From Symsagittifera roscoffensis (Eukaryota; Xenacoelomorpha; Acoela; Convolutidae): a stretch of DNA of 64,000 nt. The notes under the pieces are model-generated. The model ran no database searches, was not told the origin of the DNA, and saw only the letters and a list, made by a program, of their open reading frames with translations. Positions 43,601-55,800 of this stretch are shown piece by piece. Each line of letters starts with the position of its first letter. The first letter of the stretch is position 1. The translations under genes and the position numbers were made by a program. The DNA lies in the NCBI RefSeq assembly GCF_963678635.1, contig NC_087062.1, positions 67,691,415 to 67,755,414 of the forward strand, written 5' to 3'.

Positions 43601-45910
43601 TGCTGTTGTGAACAAAGCCAGTACTTTGGGAGGTGGCGATGAGTTCACAACTTTCTTGGGATCATCCTATTTGGCCTTAAGGTAGGAAATTGATTTAGTT
43701 CTTAGTATGGTATCAAAACAAACAAACATATTCAATTTATCACACTTAGAAAAGTATTGTATTAAACCGTACCATAAGTTTGTTTTCTCTTTTTCTCTTA
43801 TTTCTCTTTTTACCCTTGCAGTAAGCAAGGGTATTGCAATCGGGTTCTAGACTTTTTTCCCGTAAGTAACTTTGTTCACAGGATCTCCGATTTTAAGATC
43901 TCAATATCCAATCTCGTCAAGCTGCATGTCAGCACAAGTTTGCCAAGCTGCATTGCTAACAGCTGGTCTAGAGCTAATGGAGCGATACTAGGTCTAAAGT
44001 TGAATCAATTTTCAAAAAAAAAATCATTTTTTGTTGGCTTTTCTGATTTTGTCCCAATTTTTGTCGGCTTACTTGCCGGGTGTTTTTTTCCTCTATATTT
44101 TTGGAGATTCTTTAAGTACTCTCTTCCTTCATTTTCAAGAGGGTTAGTATCACGATAAAACTTTCTGTTAATGGAGTAAAAAAAATCATGGCTTCTGATT
44201 AAAAAGTGCGTGGAATCTAAAAGTGCGTTGAATCAGTTTTTTTTTGTTAGGGTTGAGCAATGTTATTTGAAATCGATTCAAGTTGATGGAATAGCGTTTG
44301 TCTTAAAGTGGGCAAGTGAAAAAAATTTCGAAAAAATATCATACATTTCCGGAAAGTGTCATATTTTTTGCTATTTTTTACTCTTTTATCGGCAAAGAAA
44401 AATGGCGATTGTCGCACAATATTTACGACTCTGGTTCTTTCTGGCTGAAATTTTGTAAATAAAGAACTTTCGTGTTTTTTCTTTATGTCCTTTACGGGCG
44501 TCTTTCTTATTATATAATTTTGGTGTGCTCCAGATCTGTACCGTTTTCATTTTTGATGTAGTTTGGTTTTTATTGTCTTTCAGAGTTCGGTTTTCAATTT
44601 TTTGCCATTTGTTTGTGGCAATTCAATCTTTTTGTGGCAATTGTTTGAAACTTTTGCATTCATTTGTTTTAATTTTTTTCTTTCGTTATGATTTTAGCTT
44701 ACAGCAAATTATCGAATGGGCCTTTTATTATCCCCAGTAGGTTTTGCAGGATGGTTGGTTGACAAATTTTAGGCAATGTTTTTGAATGCATTTAGGAACT
44801 TATGGATCTCGACTTTTTCACCGTAATTATTTTTTTATCGTCTCCATCTACTGTTTATGAGAAAGAAGGGAATGGAGTTTGTGTAGATCGAATCCTTGTT
44901 ATGTGTTAGGTAGTTGATTTTTATAACTTTGCAAAAAAGATATCGATTTTTTGGCCTAGAACAATTCATTCAAGTTCACTTTTCGTTTAAGACGCATTAG
45001 CTTTTAATTTTTGTCGTTTTGTTTTGTATCGCAAGTGGTGCGAAGCTCAGCTTCGCCTCTGTGTTAAAAAAAATTTTGCTATGATTTTTTAAAAACATGA
45101 AATAACTGTATAAAGGCTGGTTTTTCTAATATTGATAAAAATCTTTACAAAAGAACCCTCATTAATGAAACTACTCTCTTGGTTTCTTCGCCAAAATATA
45201 AATTTGTCGATTAAATGTTCTTTTAGCCATGAAATTTGTGAGAAAATTGCAGCTAACCTATGTAATGTGAATGTTTTATGATGTGTAAACTTATGTAATT
45301 GCTGTAATTTTGATTTAGCAATAAGGACATAGTGCCCTTCACATCCAGCTCGCAGACGGTGAACCTATTCGATCACAAAAGTGGGTCATTTGTTGGTTCA
45401 ATGTCTCTCAGCCAAAAGAACTTCGACATTGCGTCTCACGATGCTGACAGAACCGATGTCAAGTACCGTCGTAGACGAGATGACGAACCGGAACCAAAAA
45501 CTCCTAAATCTTCGTGTGATAAAAATTTGGAAGGAAAAATTATATTTCCTCTCAGCTTTCTCATTTTGGGGCTAATTCTTTTGGTCATTTTAAACGTGGT
45601 GCTCTTCTCGTACGCACTGGCTCACGGGAACGCTCCGGCGTCCGAGGAAGGCGAAGACGAAGCGGAGGAAGAGAAACTGCTTCCGAATAAATCGAAATCG
45701 GTTGAATCGAAGCCGCCTTCGTCGCACGGGGGCAAATCGAGTCTAGAAAACATAGCAGAGGAGGGGGCTCCTAGAAAAGGCAGGATGTCGCCTGCTACAG
45801 GTCGGGCGAAAAATCGATTCGGGGATTCACCAGCACCTGCTCCGATTTACAAAACAGATAGTACAGATTTCTGGGAAATCGAAGCAGATACAGGATACAA
45901 CGAACTTTGA
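37607..45910 (+). CDS. predicted type I membrane protein, 5 exons, 412 aa, unrecognised
   Basis: Exons: 37607-37847, 42085-42147, 42228-42332, 43444-43681, 45319-45910. All junctions are GT-AG, and the phases (1, 1, 1, 2) agree. The start at ATG 37607 gives a signal peptide (residues 1 to about 26, hydrophobic core FIALISFILF). The extracellular part has two sequons (NGT, NFS) and two nearby cysteines. Exon 4 gives RIYPEFKDGRLIWSSVVLVL and exon 5 gives VNLFDHKSGSFVGSMSLSQ. One membrane span follows (about residues 290-317, LSFLILGLILLVILNVVLFS), then a 95-residue acidic tail with EEEKLL, a dileucine sorting-type signal. A basic stretch, YRRRRDDEPEPK, lies before the span. I do not know the family. 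The first exon is less certain than exons 2-5 because a 4.2-kb repeat-filled intron separates them. Confidence 0.65.
39850..40950 (+). mobile_element. family A element (short array) ending in a perfect hairpin
   Basis: GTCTACCGCCTTCGAAAAAG near 40180 matches 31798 and 59833. Units recur near 40258, 40428 and 40603. TTTTAGTAGAG...GCATCAGTA lies at 40745-40820. The 3' module ATCGCAAGTGGTGCGAAGCTCCGCTTCGCCTCTGTGT ends near 40948, with a perfect GCGAAGC-TCC-GCTTCGC stem. The left edge is uncertain. It is in intron 1 of the membrane-protein gene. Confidence 0.6.
43812..45065 (+). mobile_element. 1.25-kb non-autonomous element, both ends present
   Basis: The 5' module ACCCTTGCAGTAAGCAAGGGTATTGCAATCGGGT contains a stem-loop (ACCCTTGC / GCAAGGGT) and is followed by CCCGTAAGTAACTTTGTTCACAGGA. 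The 3' end GGTGCGAAGCTCAGCTTCGCCTCTGTGT is at 45028-45065. The interior is homologous to 56638-58170 (TTTTTGTCGGCTTACTTGCCGGGTG; TTCTGGCTGAAATTTGTAAA). It fills most of the last intron of the membrane-protein gene. Confidence 0.65.
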
Positions 45911-46256
45911 AACAAAACTTCTGAAATTTTTGTATGCCAGCAAGAGCGAAACTCAAACTAAAACGCAGAATTACTTTGTCAAGGCTGTTCAAATTTGCGC
46001 TATATTTAATCAGAGAAATGCTTTCACGAGCAGTTGATATTTAAATTAGATCATTTTGGTATTAATTATTTTACCAGATTTCATGCAAATAAGCTTCATT
46101 GACTAATATACTATTTGGTATCTTTCAATTAATTTTTTGCACTTCGTCTTTTATTAAAGTGCAAGGTGTGTTTAAATGGGACCAAAACTTATTTTAAAAG
46201 AATAGAAAATCTCGAAGTACACCTCTTTTCTTCTAACCGGTGTTGCACCTCTGCTT

Positions 46257-46262
46257 AATAAA
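46257..46262 (+). terminator. polyadenylation signal of the membrane-protein gene
   Basis: AATAAA lies 347 bases after the stop codon. A hairpin TTGCACTT...AAGTGCAA at about 46137-46165 lies in the same 3' UTR. Confidence 0.4.
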
Positions 46263-46879
46263 TATGAATCAAGCTTGTTTGGTTATTTTTTTTGGGCGGA
46301 GAATTGCCCGGGTTGACCAAAAAGTGAAACCAAAGATCAAATCGTTAATGCTTCGATAAAAACATAGAAATGTACCAACGTAATTAGGAAATCAATTCAA
46401 ACTCTCGTTTCCATTTCTCAAAGATTATTTCGCAATATAACTGCTCTCGCTTTCAGTCACCACTACTAGAACAATCAGGTAACGCGTGAGATTATGATTA
46501 AAGAGCGAAAGCTGCAAAAAAAACCTCGTCCACTTTGTTTAATGATAGCTCGTTGTTAGACAGCAAGTTCAGTATTTTCTTTGTCACTAAAAAGCACGTG
46601 CTCAGTTTATACTCAATGTACTGTTGAATAAAAACAGGTGGATATCAATCTTACCATAAAATATTGGTTTGAACACGTGCTGCTTTCATAGCAAAACGCA
46701 CGTACAATTTTGTGCTTTTTTCTTGCACGCAAAAGAGTTTACCGTTTGATACTGCAAAATTTACCATCGTGTCGATGAATCCAAAATAAAAGTCCCTAGA
46801 AATTCTCAAAATAATTTTTCGACACGACTAGCTGTTCATCTATCGTACAAGCCTCGAGGAATAGGAATAGATAGTCGTT
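46263..46879 (+). other. intergenic stretch before the dynein gene
   Basis: It is AT-rich and I see no frame or RNA gene. It should contain the dynein promoter and leader; no clear TATA box is visible. Confidence 0.4.
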
Positions 46880-49800
46880 ATGTCTGACCTGGACGACCCT
46901 CGCATCGAGTGGTTGCGGGATCGGACCTATCTGGCACTGAACATAGAGGACCTGGAGGTAAGGGAAAAATGAAGAAAGAAAAAGAGAAAGAATTTTTTTT
47001 AGGAATAAGAAAACATTTATCGGAAAAAATATGAGGCTTTTTTTCCAGCCCCCCCTTGATTTATTTTGAAATTCAATACGTGAAAGTCTAAATAAAGTTA
47101 CTTTTTCTTGTTGTAAGCAGCATCAAAACGTGTCAGCGTGAACAGGTGAACAAAATTTTACATTTCTTACTTGCAAAAAGCCGTGTGAACAATTTTTGAA
47201 CAGCTTAATTTTGCAATTTTACCACGGGGCTGGTAATAGATTAATTTAAGGAAATCAGAAAAAAACTTCTCAAGAAACACCTGTTTTTTTTAAGTAACTG
47301 AATTGATCATTTGGGCTTATAGCCCCGCGAAAAGTATAACCCTCCTACCTATCGACTTGACAGTAGTAGCTTAAATAAAATTTACTCCGCCTCTATTCTC
47401 AGCTCAAAATCTAATCGTAATTAGTTGTTTTCGGGTAGATAGAAAAATATGAAAGAACATAGTTGTTCGCAACATGAAAAAATTTTATAAGTAAATTAAG
47501 TACTGCTTGGGAGATCACCAACAACTACTTAGGGGCTATATTTTTTCTACATTTGTGGGGGGGGGGGGGAATGGTGTAATGAGAAAGGACCGAAAAATAA
47601 TGGCTCTTTCTTCACGCTAGTTACCTAGAAGTTAAATCCTATCAGCACAGTAGTGTTTTCTAATATGGGGGCTATAGTTAGCTGGGAGATATGGCTCTTA
47701 ATACCCTCATATCTTGCAATGTATTCATTTTTATGTTTGTTATACGTGTTATTGCGGCTAAATGCGTGATGTAAACATGAAGAACAAATCTGTTCACAGT
47801 TGCCAGTTTGTTAGCCATGCCATTTTTCATTGCATTATGACCAAGTTAAAGAAACTTTTCAAAATTAAATTTGAAAGGTAGGGGAAAATGGAAAAGTCAT
47901 GGGTTATTATGATGGGAAAGCGTCGATAATTATGTTTGGTTAGGTGTTCAATGAGTTGATTGGGAGGGATGACGGAATGTACGAGAGGAGTCTGCAGACG
48001 TATCTGAACGAGTCCACTGATGAGACGAATCCCTCTATTCTCTTCTACAAGACAATTCGAGAGAGAACCGAGGAGTACGAAGTGGAAATAGGCAAGTCAC
48101 TATTAGCAATATTCACTACTTTTTAAGTCCCTTCTCTGAATTAAGCTGAACTGCGATTTCCGAAAGACTTAAAATGACTTCGCCTTTTTAATTTTTTTGA
48201 AAATATATGTCAGCGTGAACAGGTGATAAGATTTGAACTACTCTTATGACTATGGACAGATTTAGAACTTTTTTTTCTGAAAATTTACGAGGGACGAGAA
48301 ACTAAGCAGTCTTAACTTACCCCCCACATGTCAAATGTTTTCAGTTCAGTTGTCTTACGCGTTATTATGGCTGAATGCGTGTTCTTACGATGATAAGTAT
48401 GAATGAAAAATGTGTTCACAATAATTAGTTTGTTCACCATGCAATTTTAAAAAAATTATTATGACAACCGAAAGTTATTTTTTCAAAACTGAACCTCAAA
48501 TGCGGGGGTGGAAAAGAGCCGCTAAAATAAATCGGATGGACCCGCAAACCTGTGTTTGAGAAAGTTGTTCAGTACCTATTTGAAAAGTCGAAGGAAACTA
48601 TTAAAGTTGGAAAAAACTGCCTGCTCGTGGGTCAATATGTTAGTTTTCAGAAGTCGAAGGCGGCGAAACAGATGCTGAAAATAACGAAGAAGGAAATGCG
48701 GATGGAACAGATGGTGCCAACAACACTTCAGGTCAACCTCCCGCAGGGGGCACAGAGCCGAAAGAGGACGAAGCCGACGAGGAGGACGATGGCGCCGGAG
48801 GGGGCAAGAAGAAAAAGGGCAAGAGCAAAAAGGGAGCAGCCGAAAAGGCAAAGAAGAGCATTGATGGCGGGGATGTTGGGAAGCAGAAGGTACAGGTTAA
48901 AGTTCAAGGAGAAGGTGAAGAGGGAGGCAGTGGTTCTCCCCGAGAAGGTGGCGAAGAGGGTGGTGAGAATGGCGAGGATGGCGTGGACGGGGAGACAAAG
49001 AAAAAGAAGACCATAATGGTTAGTGCTTAGTTGCACCTTAAAAACTGTCTAAAGAATTCTTTTTGTCTTTTCCATCTTGTTGAATCGTCAGGAAATTACA
49101 GTTACAAAAGAAATTTAAAAATTTTGATTGCGAAGGGTAATTTCAAGCTCCGTGAATTTCAATTTTTTCTGAAAATTTCTTGGAGCAAAATATTCAGTTT
49201 TTTTTTTTCAGGAAACACGGACTCGCAAAGTAGAGTATACTACTCTGTATATGTGCGCAGAAGGGACTGAATTTCCAGAGGACATAGCTGAACGCAAGTG
49301 CATTGTGTTCACTCGCAATGGCAAGGGCATGATAGAACTTCCGGTGAGTAATGTAATGTCAGTAGTAATTTTTGTTTGTGCAAATCGCTTAGAAGATCTA
49401 TCAGATGCTGTTAAGCCTGTCTGATGATAGTTGATTTCTAATTCTCCACAATCTAGACTGCATTTTCTGTTGGTTCAGTGAAGCTATTTTTACTACTCGT
49501 TTTTTGCTTGGTAACACTATAGAAACCAAAGTTGATCAAGCTATGGTAGACCTGAAGCTAGAGGAGTATAATTTGATTTGTTTCAGCTGAAATATACGCA
49601 TATTTTCAGTAGAAGTTTGCGTGTTTTTGTGACTGTTTCATAAGTATGACATCGTTGTTTTGTAGCAGTGACATATTTTTGCTGGTTAATCTGGTAGCTG
49701 TTTTATACTCCATATCCAATCAGGGATTCAGCGTGAAGGAATTGATTGTCTCAATTGACTGGTGATTGTTTGTTAGGTGAGCAATGAGAAGAGAGATGTG

Positions 49801-52800
49801 CACAGACATATGGCCGGGCACTTTGAGTACTTTACCATGCATGGACCCTCATTGGACACACTGAATGACATGCTCCAGATGGTATGATTAGCCGAAATTT
49901 TTTTAATTGTTCTTAAGAATTTTAAGACGAGCAGCCTGGTGTACATCACGTGATCATGCATTTAAAAGATACTTCAATGTACTGTTGTTCAATAATAACC
50001 GGCAATTACCAATTCTGGAATTCAACTTCAATTTTTACTATTTTTGTACAATTGTGCCAAGTTTTGCTATTAATTTTCTTTAAAACCGATCTATAAATCT
50101 ATTTTTTTTTGAGTTATTTACTGAACAGTTAAAAAATGAAAAGTCCTCAAGGTGCTTGAAAAACTTGTTGATGAACAATTTTCATTAATAGTACACTTTT
50201 TTGCAGATCTACGAGCCCCTGATGCAGCACTATGCACAACGAACAGGCGAGATGCCACCTCAGTCGGCCGAAGGGGAAGACGAGGAGGATATGGACGAAG
50301 AGACGAAGCAAGCCCGACTCCTAGAGGCCAGGAACCGAGTACTGCTTCGAGACGACTTCGCTATGCACTTGTCAAAATTTCGAAAGTCTATTACCCGAAC
50401 TATGCACCAACTTGAAGGGGAAGTCAGATTAGAAATCCCACAGCTGAATGTCAACGCCGACAACATAAACGAAAAAGTCATGAACAAACAAGTAGTGAAA
50501 CAGATTGAAGAAGTTGTGAAGGATTGGCAACTGCAGATAAGCAGCGCATTGGACGCCTTGAAAGCCAAGCAACCTGTAGGCGACGGACCTTTGGCTGAAA
50601 TTGATTTTTGGCGCGAGAAGAATGCCAGCTTGAGCGCTTTGATCGAACAAGTGAAGCTTCCAGACGTTGGAGTTTTTCTACTGTTGTTGAAAAACGCCGA
50701 GAGTCCAGTTTCACAAGAATTTGAAACTGTTAAACAGGATTTAACGGCTGAGCATACAGAAGCTAAAGACAACGTTCGCTTCTTGTCAACGTTAGAGCGA
50801 CATTTCAAGAATTTGTCACAAGGCAGCAATTTCGCAGTCGTTTTGGATACAATTCCTTCAATGATGAACGCTCTCAGGATGGTCTGGATCATTTCTAGGC
50901 ACTACAATAAGGATGACAGAATGGTTCCTTTGATGAAGCGCATTGCTTGGGAACTTGCAAACCGAGTAGCTGTTGTGATAGTTATTAACGAGATCTTCGA
51001 CCGAAAACCTCCTGAAGTCCAAGAGATGGCAAGCGAGGCCATCAAAACCCTTGAACTTTGGAATGCTTCGTATCTGGAGGTCAGGAGCCGAATTGAGCAG
51101 TCGGGACGCGATGCTCGCTGGGAGTTTCCGAAGAATGAATTGTTTGGGAAGACGAACTACATGGCCGAAATCTGTAAGGATCTCTCGGAAGTAGCTCAGG
51201 TGCTGCAGGAATTCTACAACTTCTTCGGACCCGAGTTGACTGCTGTCACTGGTGACTCGAAGAAGATTGATGATGTTCTTGTTCGGGTTCGCGGTCTTGT
51301 GAAGCCTATGCAAGAGGTCGGACAATTTTTTAATGTGAATTATAATTCAAAATTTTACTGCCATGCAGGAGTGTTAGCAGCAAATCTGTCAATATATTTG
51401 CGTTGAATCGATTCAATTCACTATAGAAGTTTTCACTAAACGTTTTTCTGCTGATTTGTTTCATGTAATATATAATGGAGCGGACACTGAATTTTTTTGA
51501 AGGGGTGGGCGTTAGTTTGTCGTTAGTGATTTGCCAAGATATCAAAGACTAAATAAACAAATCACGAGGATTTTTTTGTACCGTAAAAAACTTTTAGGGC
51601 AACACAAATTTTATGGAAGGTTTTGGACAAAAATAGCCAAAAACGTTATTTGGGGACAATTTATCACAAGTTTTGTACCAAAAAATTGGCCTTTTGGGTC
51701 ATGATTAACTTATTTATAAATGTTTAGTAATTTAGAAAACAAGACCAAAACGAAAAAAACTTTGTTTTATGCACAAAGAAGAATTGTTATTACTTGTTTC
51801 TAGATATCTTTCGACGTGTTCAACCCCCAGACGAGACCTCAGTGGGCGCAAGTGATGGAGAAATTCAGAGGAGAGGTGAAACAGATCGAAACTGAAGCTA
51901 AACAGTTCATCGATGACTCATTTGCCAAGCTGCGTTCGGCTGAAGGAGCATTCGACATGTTGCTCAATTTTAAACATATCAAGTCCAGGAAAGTCATAAA
52001 TGACCAGCTTATGCAGAAGTTCAACGACATTCTCATCGCATACATGAAAGAGGTCATTCTGCTTTAGCTTGCAGTTTAATTTTGTTCATTAAATGTTCGA
52101 AGGGTGGTGGTAAAATTTGGGCTCAATTAGCTCCATATAGTAAATTAAGCTATTCAGTCTCTACGCCAAGAAGTTTAGCACCAAAACTTGAGAAAAAATT
52201 GGTAGAAATTGGGCTCATTGTCTCTTTTTCAGCGAAACTTCGGCTCATTCGACACGTTTTCTTGATTATTTGGCACTTTCGACAGACCCCATTAACAAAA
52301 TAGACAAGTGGTGACCAATTTTGATACGAGAAAATCAATTTTGACCCTTTGGTTTTGATAGAGAAAAATTGGCTCGGGGTTCTTGGTGCTGTGAAGTTCA
52401 AACGATTCTTCCCGTGCTGAGTTTCTTTATGATTTCACGGCTCTTTTTCCTTTTCCCCCACCTGAAATTTTTAACTAGTTGAGTTACTGTTCATATTGTT
52501 CGATCGTTATGAAAATTGACGTGCGGACTAATTAAGCTGTGCCAAACATATTTGGTCTTCATAATTAACCTTGTAAAACCACTCGTTACACCATAAAATT
52601 GATGGTCGTGTGAGGTGGGGAGGGGGGGGGGGGGAAAAGTGCCGATTACACTAAATACTTTTACACAAAAATCAATTCGGACAATCTAAGAAAAAGATAT
52701 TAGTCGATATTGAATTGCTTACGGTTGCTGAGCTTTTCTAACGGTCCACAATTCTTCTCGGCTTTTAGGAGTTTGATCACGTGATATTCATACAAGTTTT

Positions 52801-55800
52801 CGGTGTTGCACACTAGGTGGAGACGATGGACAAGATGTTCCAGGAACAGAAGAGTGATCCTCCGGTGAACAAATGTCAGCCCCCCGTAGCAGGTGCGATT
52901 GCCTGGGAGAGGAGTCTGTTCCACCGCATCAAACACACCATCATCCGATTCCAGACTGAACACGACATGATGAACACTGAAATGGGAAAACAGGTGTGTG
53001 GTCATTTTTCGCTCATTTTGAAATTGAGTTTTGAATTCCGTTCAATTGAAATTGAAACATGTTGAATTTAAATTTCAATTATCATAAACATAAAATGATA
53101 ATAAAAATTTTATTGCAGCCATCTGAAAAACAAAATTAATGCAATATCAATTGGCGTTTTGAAAATGCCACGAAAATGGCTAGCTTCTTGCTTGACGTCT
53201 TCTTAGAAACTGTTTATGTAAGGATTCATTATTAAGGGTTTGGGAAATCAAATTGTAGGAAAAGATATTTTAAAAACTGATTTATGTTCCAGGCTCGTGA
53301 GAAGTACCTGGCAGTGGCGAGACAGATGAAAGAGTACGAAGACAAGAAGAGTAAAGAGTGGGTGGAACAAGTGGAGCAGCACCTGCCATCTTTTCTCAAA
53401 AGGAACCTGCTCAAGATGCCACTCCTCGAAGCACACGCTCTCAAGGCGCCTGGTCATAACAACACCACGATGACCCATACCCTTAATAGGACCCAATTGG
53501 GCGCGGGCGCTGGTGATGCGATGCTGGAACAAACGAGCGATGGTAACCTCTAAAGCTCATTTTCTCATACCCTGCTTAGAGACGGTCTTTTTTTGTTGAA
53601 AATTGATTTTTTTTCGCGAGATCCAAAAAACTATGGAATACTTTCTGCAGCTATGCTTGTTTCTATTCTGCGCATAATTTTTGGTTATTGGAGAATAAAA
53701 CTATTTTCATTTAATTTTAACGAAAAGATCGACTGTGGTTACGTCATTGCCTTTTCTCATTTTTTGTTATCACCGTCTTCAGTTTTACCTCTTCAATTAT
53801 TGCAAGACGATCGGATTGCTCTGACCTACGTAGGAAGTTTTTTTTTCGTTGATAGAAGACAGACACAAAGTGCAGTATGTGGTGGACTTTGCGGACGAGC
53901 TGGGGGAGATGATAGCGGAGACGAAGTACATGGAGAGTCTGGGGTTCCAGGTGCCGGAGATAGGGCGCAACGTGGCCCTGCAGGAAGAGAAGTACATCAA
54001 GTACGTGGACAAACTCAACAACATGCTCAAGAGATACCACGCCGCGGTGTCCTCTCTCAATGACGCAGAGGTAACCACTTGTGTAGAAAGCTACTGTGAG
54101 TCATATAGGGAACTAATATGAACAATTAGCTTGCCTCAATTTAAGTTGGAATGATTTTGAGACGCTGACAAAAATTCAAAAAACTCGCGCATACATTAGT
54201 CCAAGATCATCAAAATACAAGTCAAAGGACACCTTCTGAACCTAAAGTTTTGTGCTCTGGTACGAGTAGTGTCGTTTTTCGACTCATTCAATTGTCGCCT
54301 TGTAAAAATGAAAAGTGACATTCCTTTTCAGCGAGGGCACTTGAAGTGTCGGCTAGAAAACAATTGCATTAAGTTCTAAAAGAAGCAGCATCTGTTCCAA
54401 AAAGATATTATCAATTATCAATCACCCACAACGAACTAAATTAAGCTTTAGCATATGCAAATTTTGGACCCTGTAAATCAAAAGGTTAAAACATTTGTGT
54501 AGCGAACTCCCCTTCACCTTTTGCGATTGTGGAGGGGGGATAGCAATACGATCCGTTCCGAACGGTAAACACAGTTCGACCTTCTGTTTGATTCTGTACA
54601 CGCTCTATTAATAAAAGTGCTTTACATGGGGAGCTTTATATTCCAATTACCACAAAGAATTCAACTTCACATCATGCAAAAAAAACTGATTGGTTCCTTA
54701 CCATGAGTAGACTTTTTTTTGTCAATTCTAGACTCAACTGTTGTCTGAACATCTGAAGGAGCTAAAGAGAATCCTGAAGCCAGGAGTGGTGCGTCTCAAC
54801 TGGAACTCCCTCGGTATTAGTGACTTCATCCAGAAATGCACCTCCCAAATTGGCAAGTTCGAGTCACTCGTCAACCAGATTCAGAAGAACTCCAGTGATG
54901 TAGAGTCCAGACTGCACATCATAGAGGCAGCAAACCTATTCAAAGTTCCCCCTCCTGGATTTCAAGGACAGCTTCCTTTTGTTAAGGTTACTTGCGTTTC
55001 ACTAACTAATTCACAAAATTTTCTGTACTGAATGATTGTTATTGCGAAAAAAAGCAAAAACCTCTGTTTCGCTTGCATCTTAACATAACAGTAAAAAATG
55101 AATGGCGCTATTTCGTATGTTAATATGAGTTCAAGAGATTAAATCATTCTTTTGTGATTGTTTTTTGGTTTGTTCGCTGTGTAAATGCCCTCTTAAAAAT
55201 TGAGTGTTATGTTTAATTTTACGAATAATGTTGAAAGTTCGATTCAAATCTAGGATTTCTTCGACCACATTGAGAATGAGCGCTCGAAGGACGTGGAGGT
55301 ACTGGTTCGCAAGTACAGAGCCATTGGTCCCCTGCTGACTAAAATGGAGGGTCTGGTTGTTCACACCAATACGGGTAAAGCACCCCGACTGCAGGCCTAC
55401 TATGCCTATTGGGAACGCAAAGTGTTCAACGCTGTAACCAAAATGGTCGTCAACAATCTCAGGAAGTTCACTAAACATGTGATGGGAAATAGTCCCCTTT
55501 TCCAGGTGAGGAGTTATCATTGCGTTATTGCGATAGTTGAAGTATTTTTTTGATTTCAAATGGTATCCATAAAATAGTTTCTCGCATTGTAATTGTACCT
55601 TTGATGTACGTTAGTTGGGAGCTCTTGATAAACTGTGTTCGAAACTTTTGAAAACATAAAAAATTATTAAGAAAAAAAAAAGGGAGCGGTGGTGAAGTGG
55701 TTACGTCTCCGCCTCTCAATCGAAAGGTCGGATGTTCGAGGCCCACCATGATCCGTGCTTGTTGCTTGAGGGTGAGGCAACATTACCCAGCCCAGAAAAA

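Noticed and set aside
48552-49016. 154-residue highly basic + strand frame
   Set aside because: This is the wrong frame of dynein exon 3. The frame that joins both neighbouring exons encodes the acidic/lysine-rich insert.
50260-50892. 210-residue minus-strand frame
   Set aside because: It is antisense to the long dynein exon, which is strongly supported by family similarity.
53593-54063. 156-residue + strand frame
   Set aside because: It runs through an intron and the wrong frame of dynein exon 10 (53856-54070).
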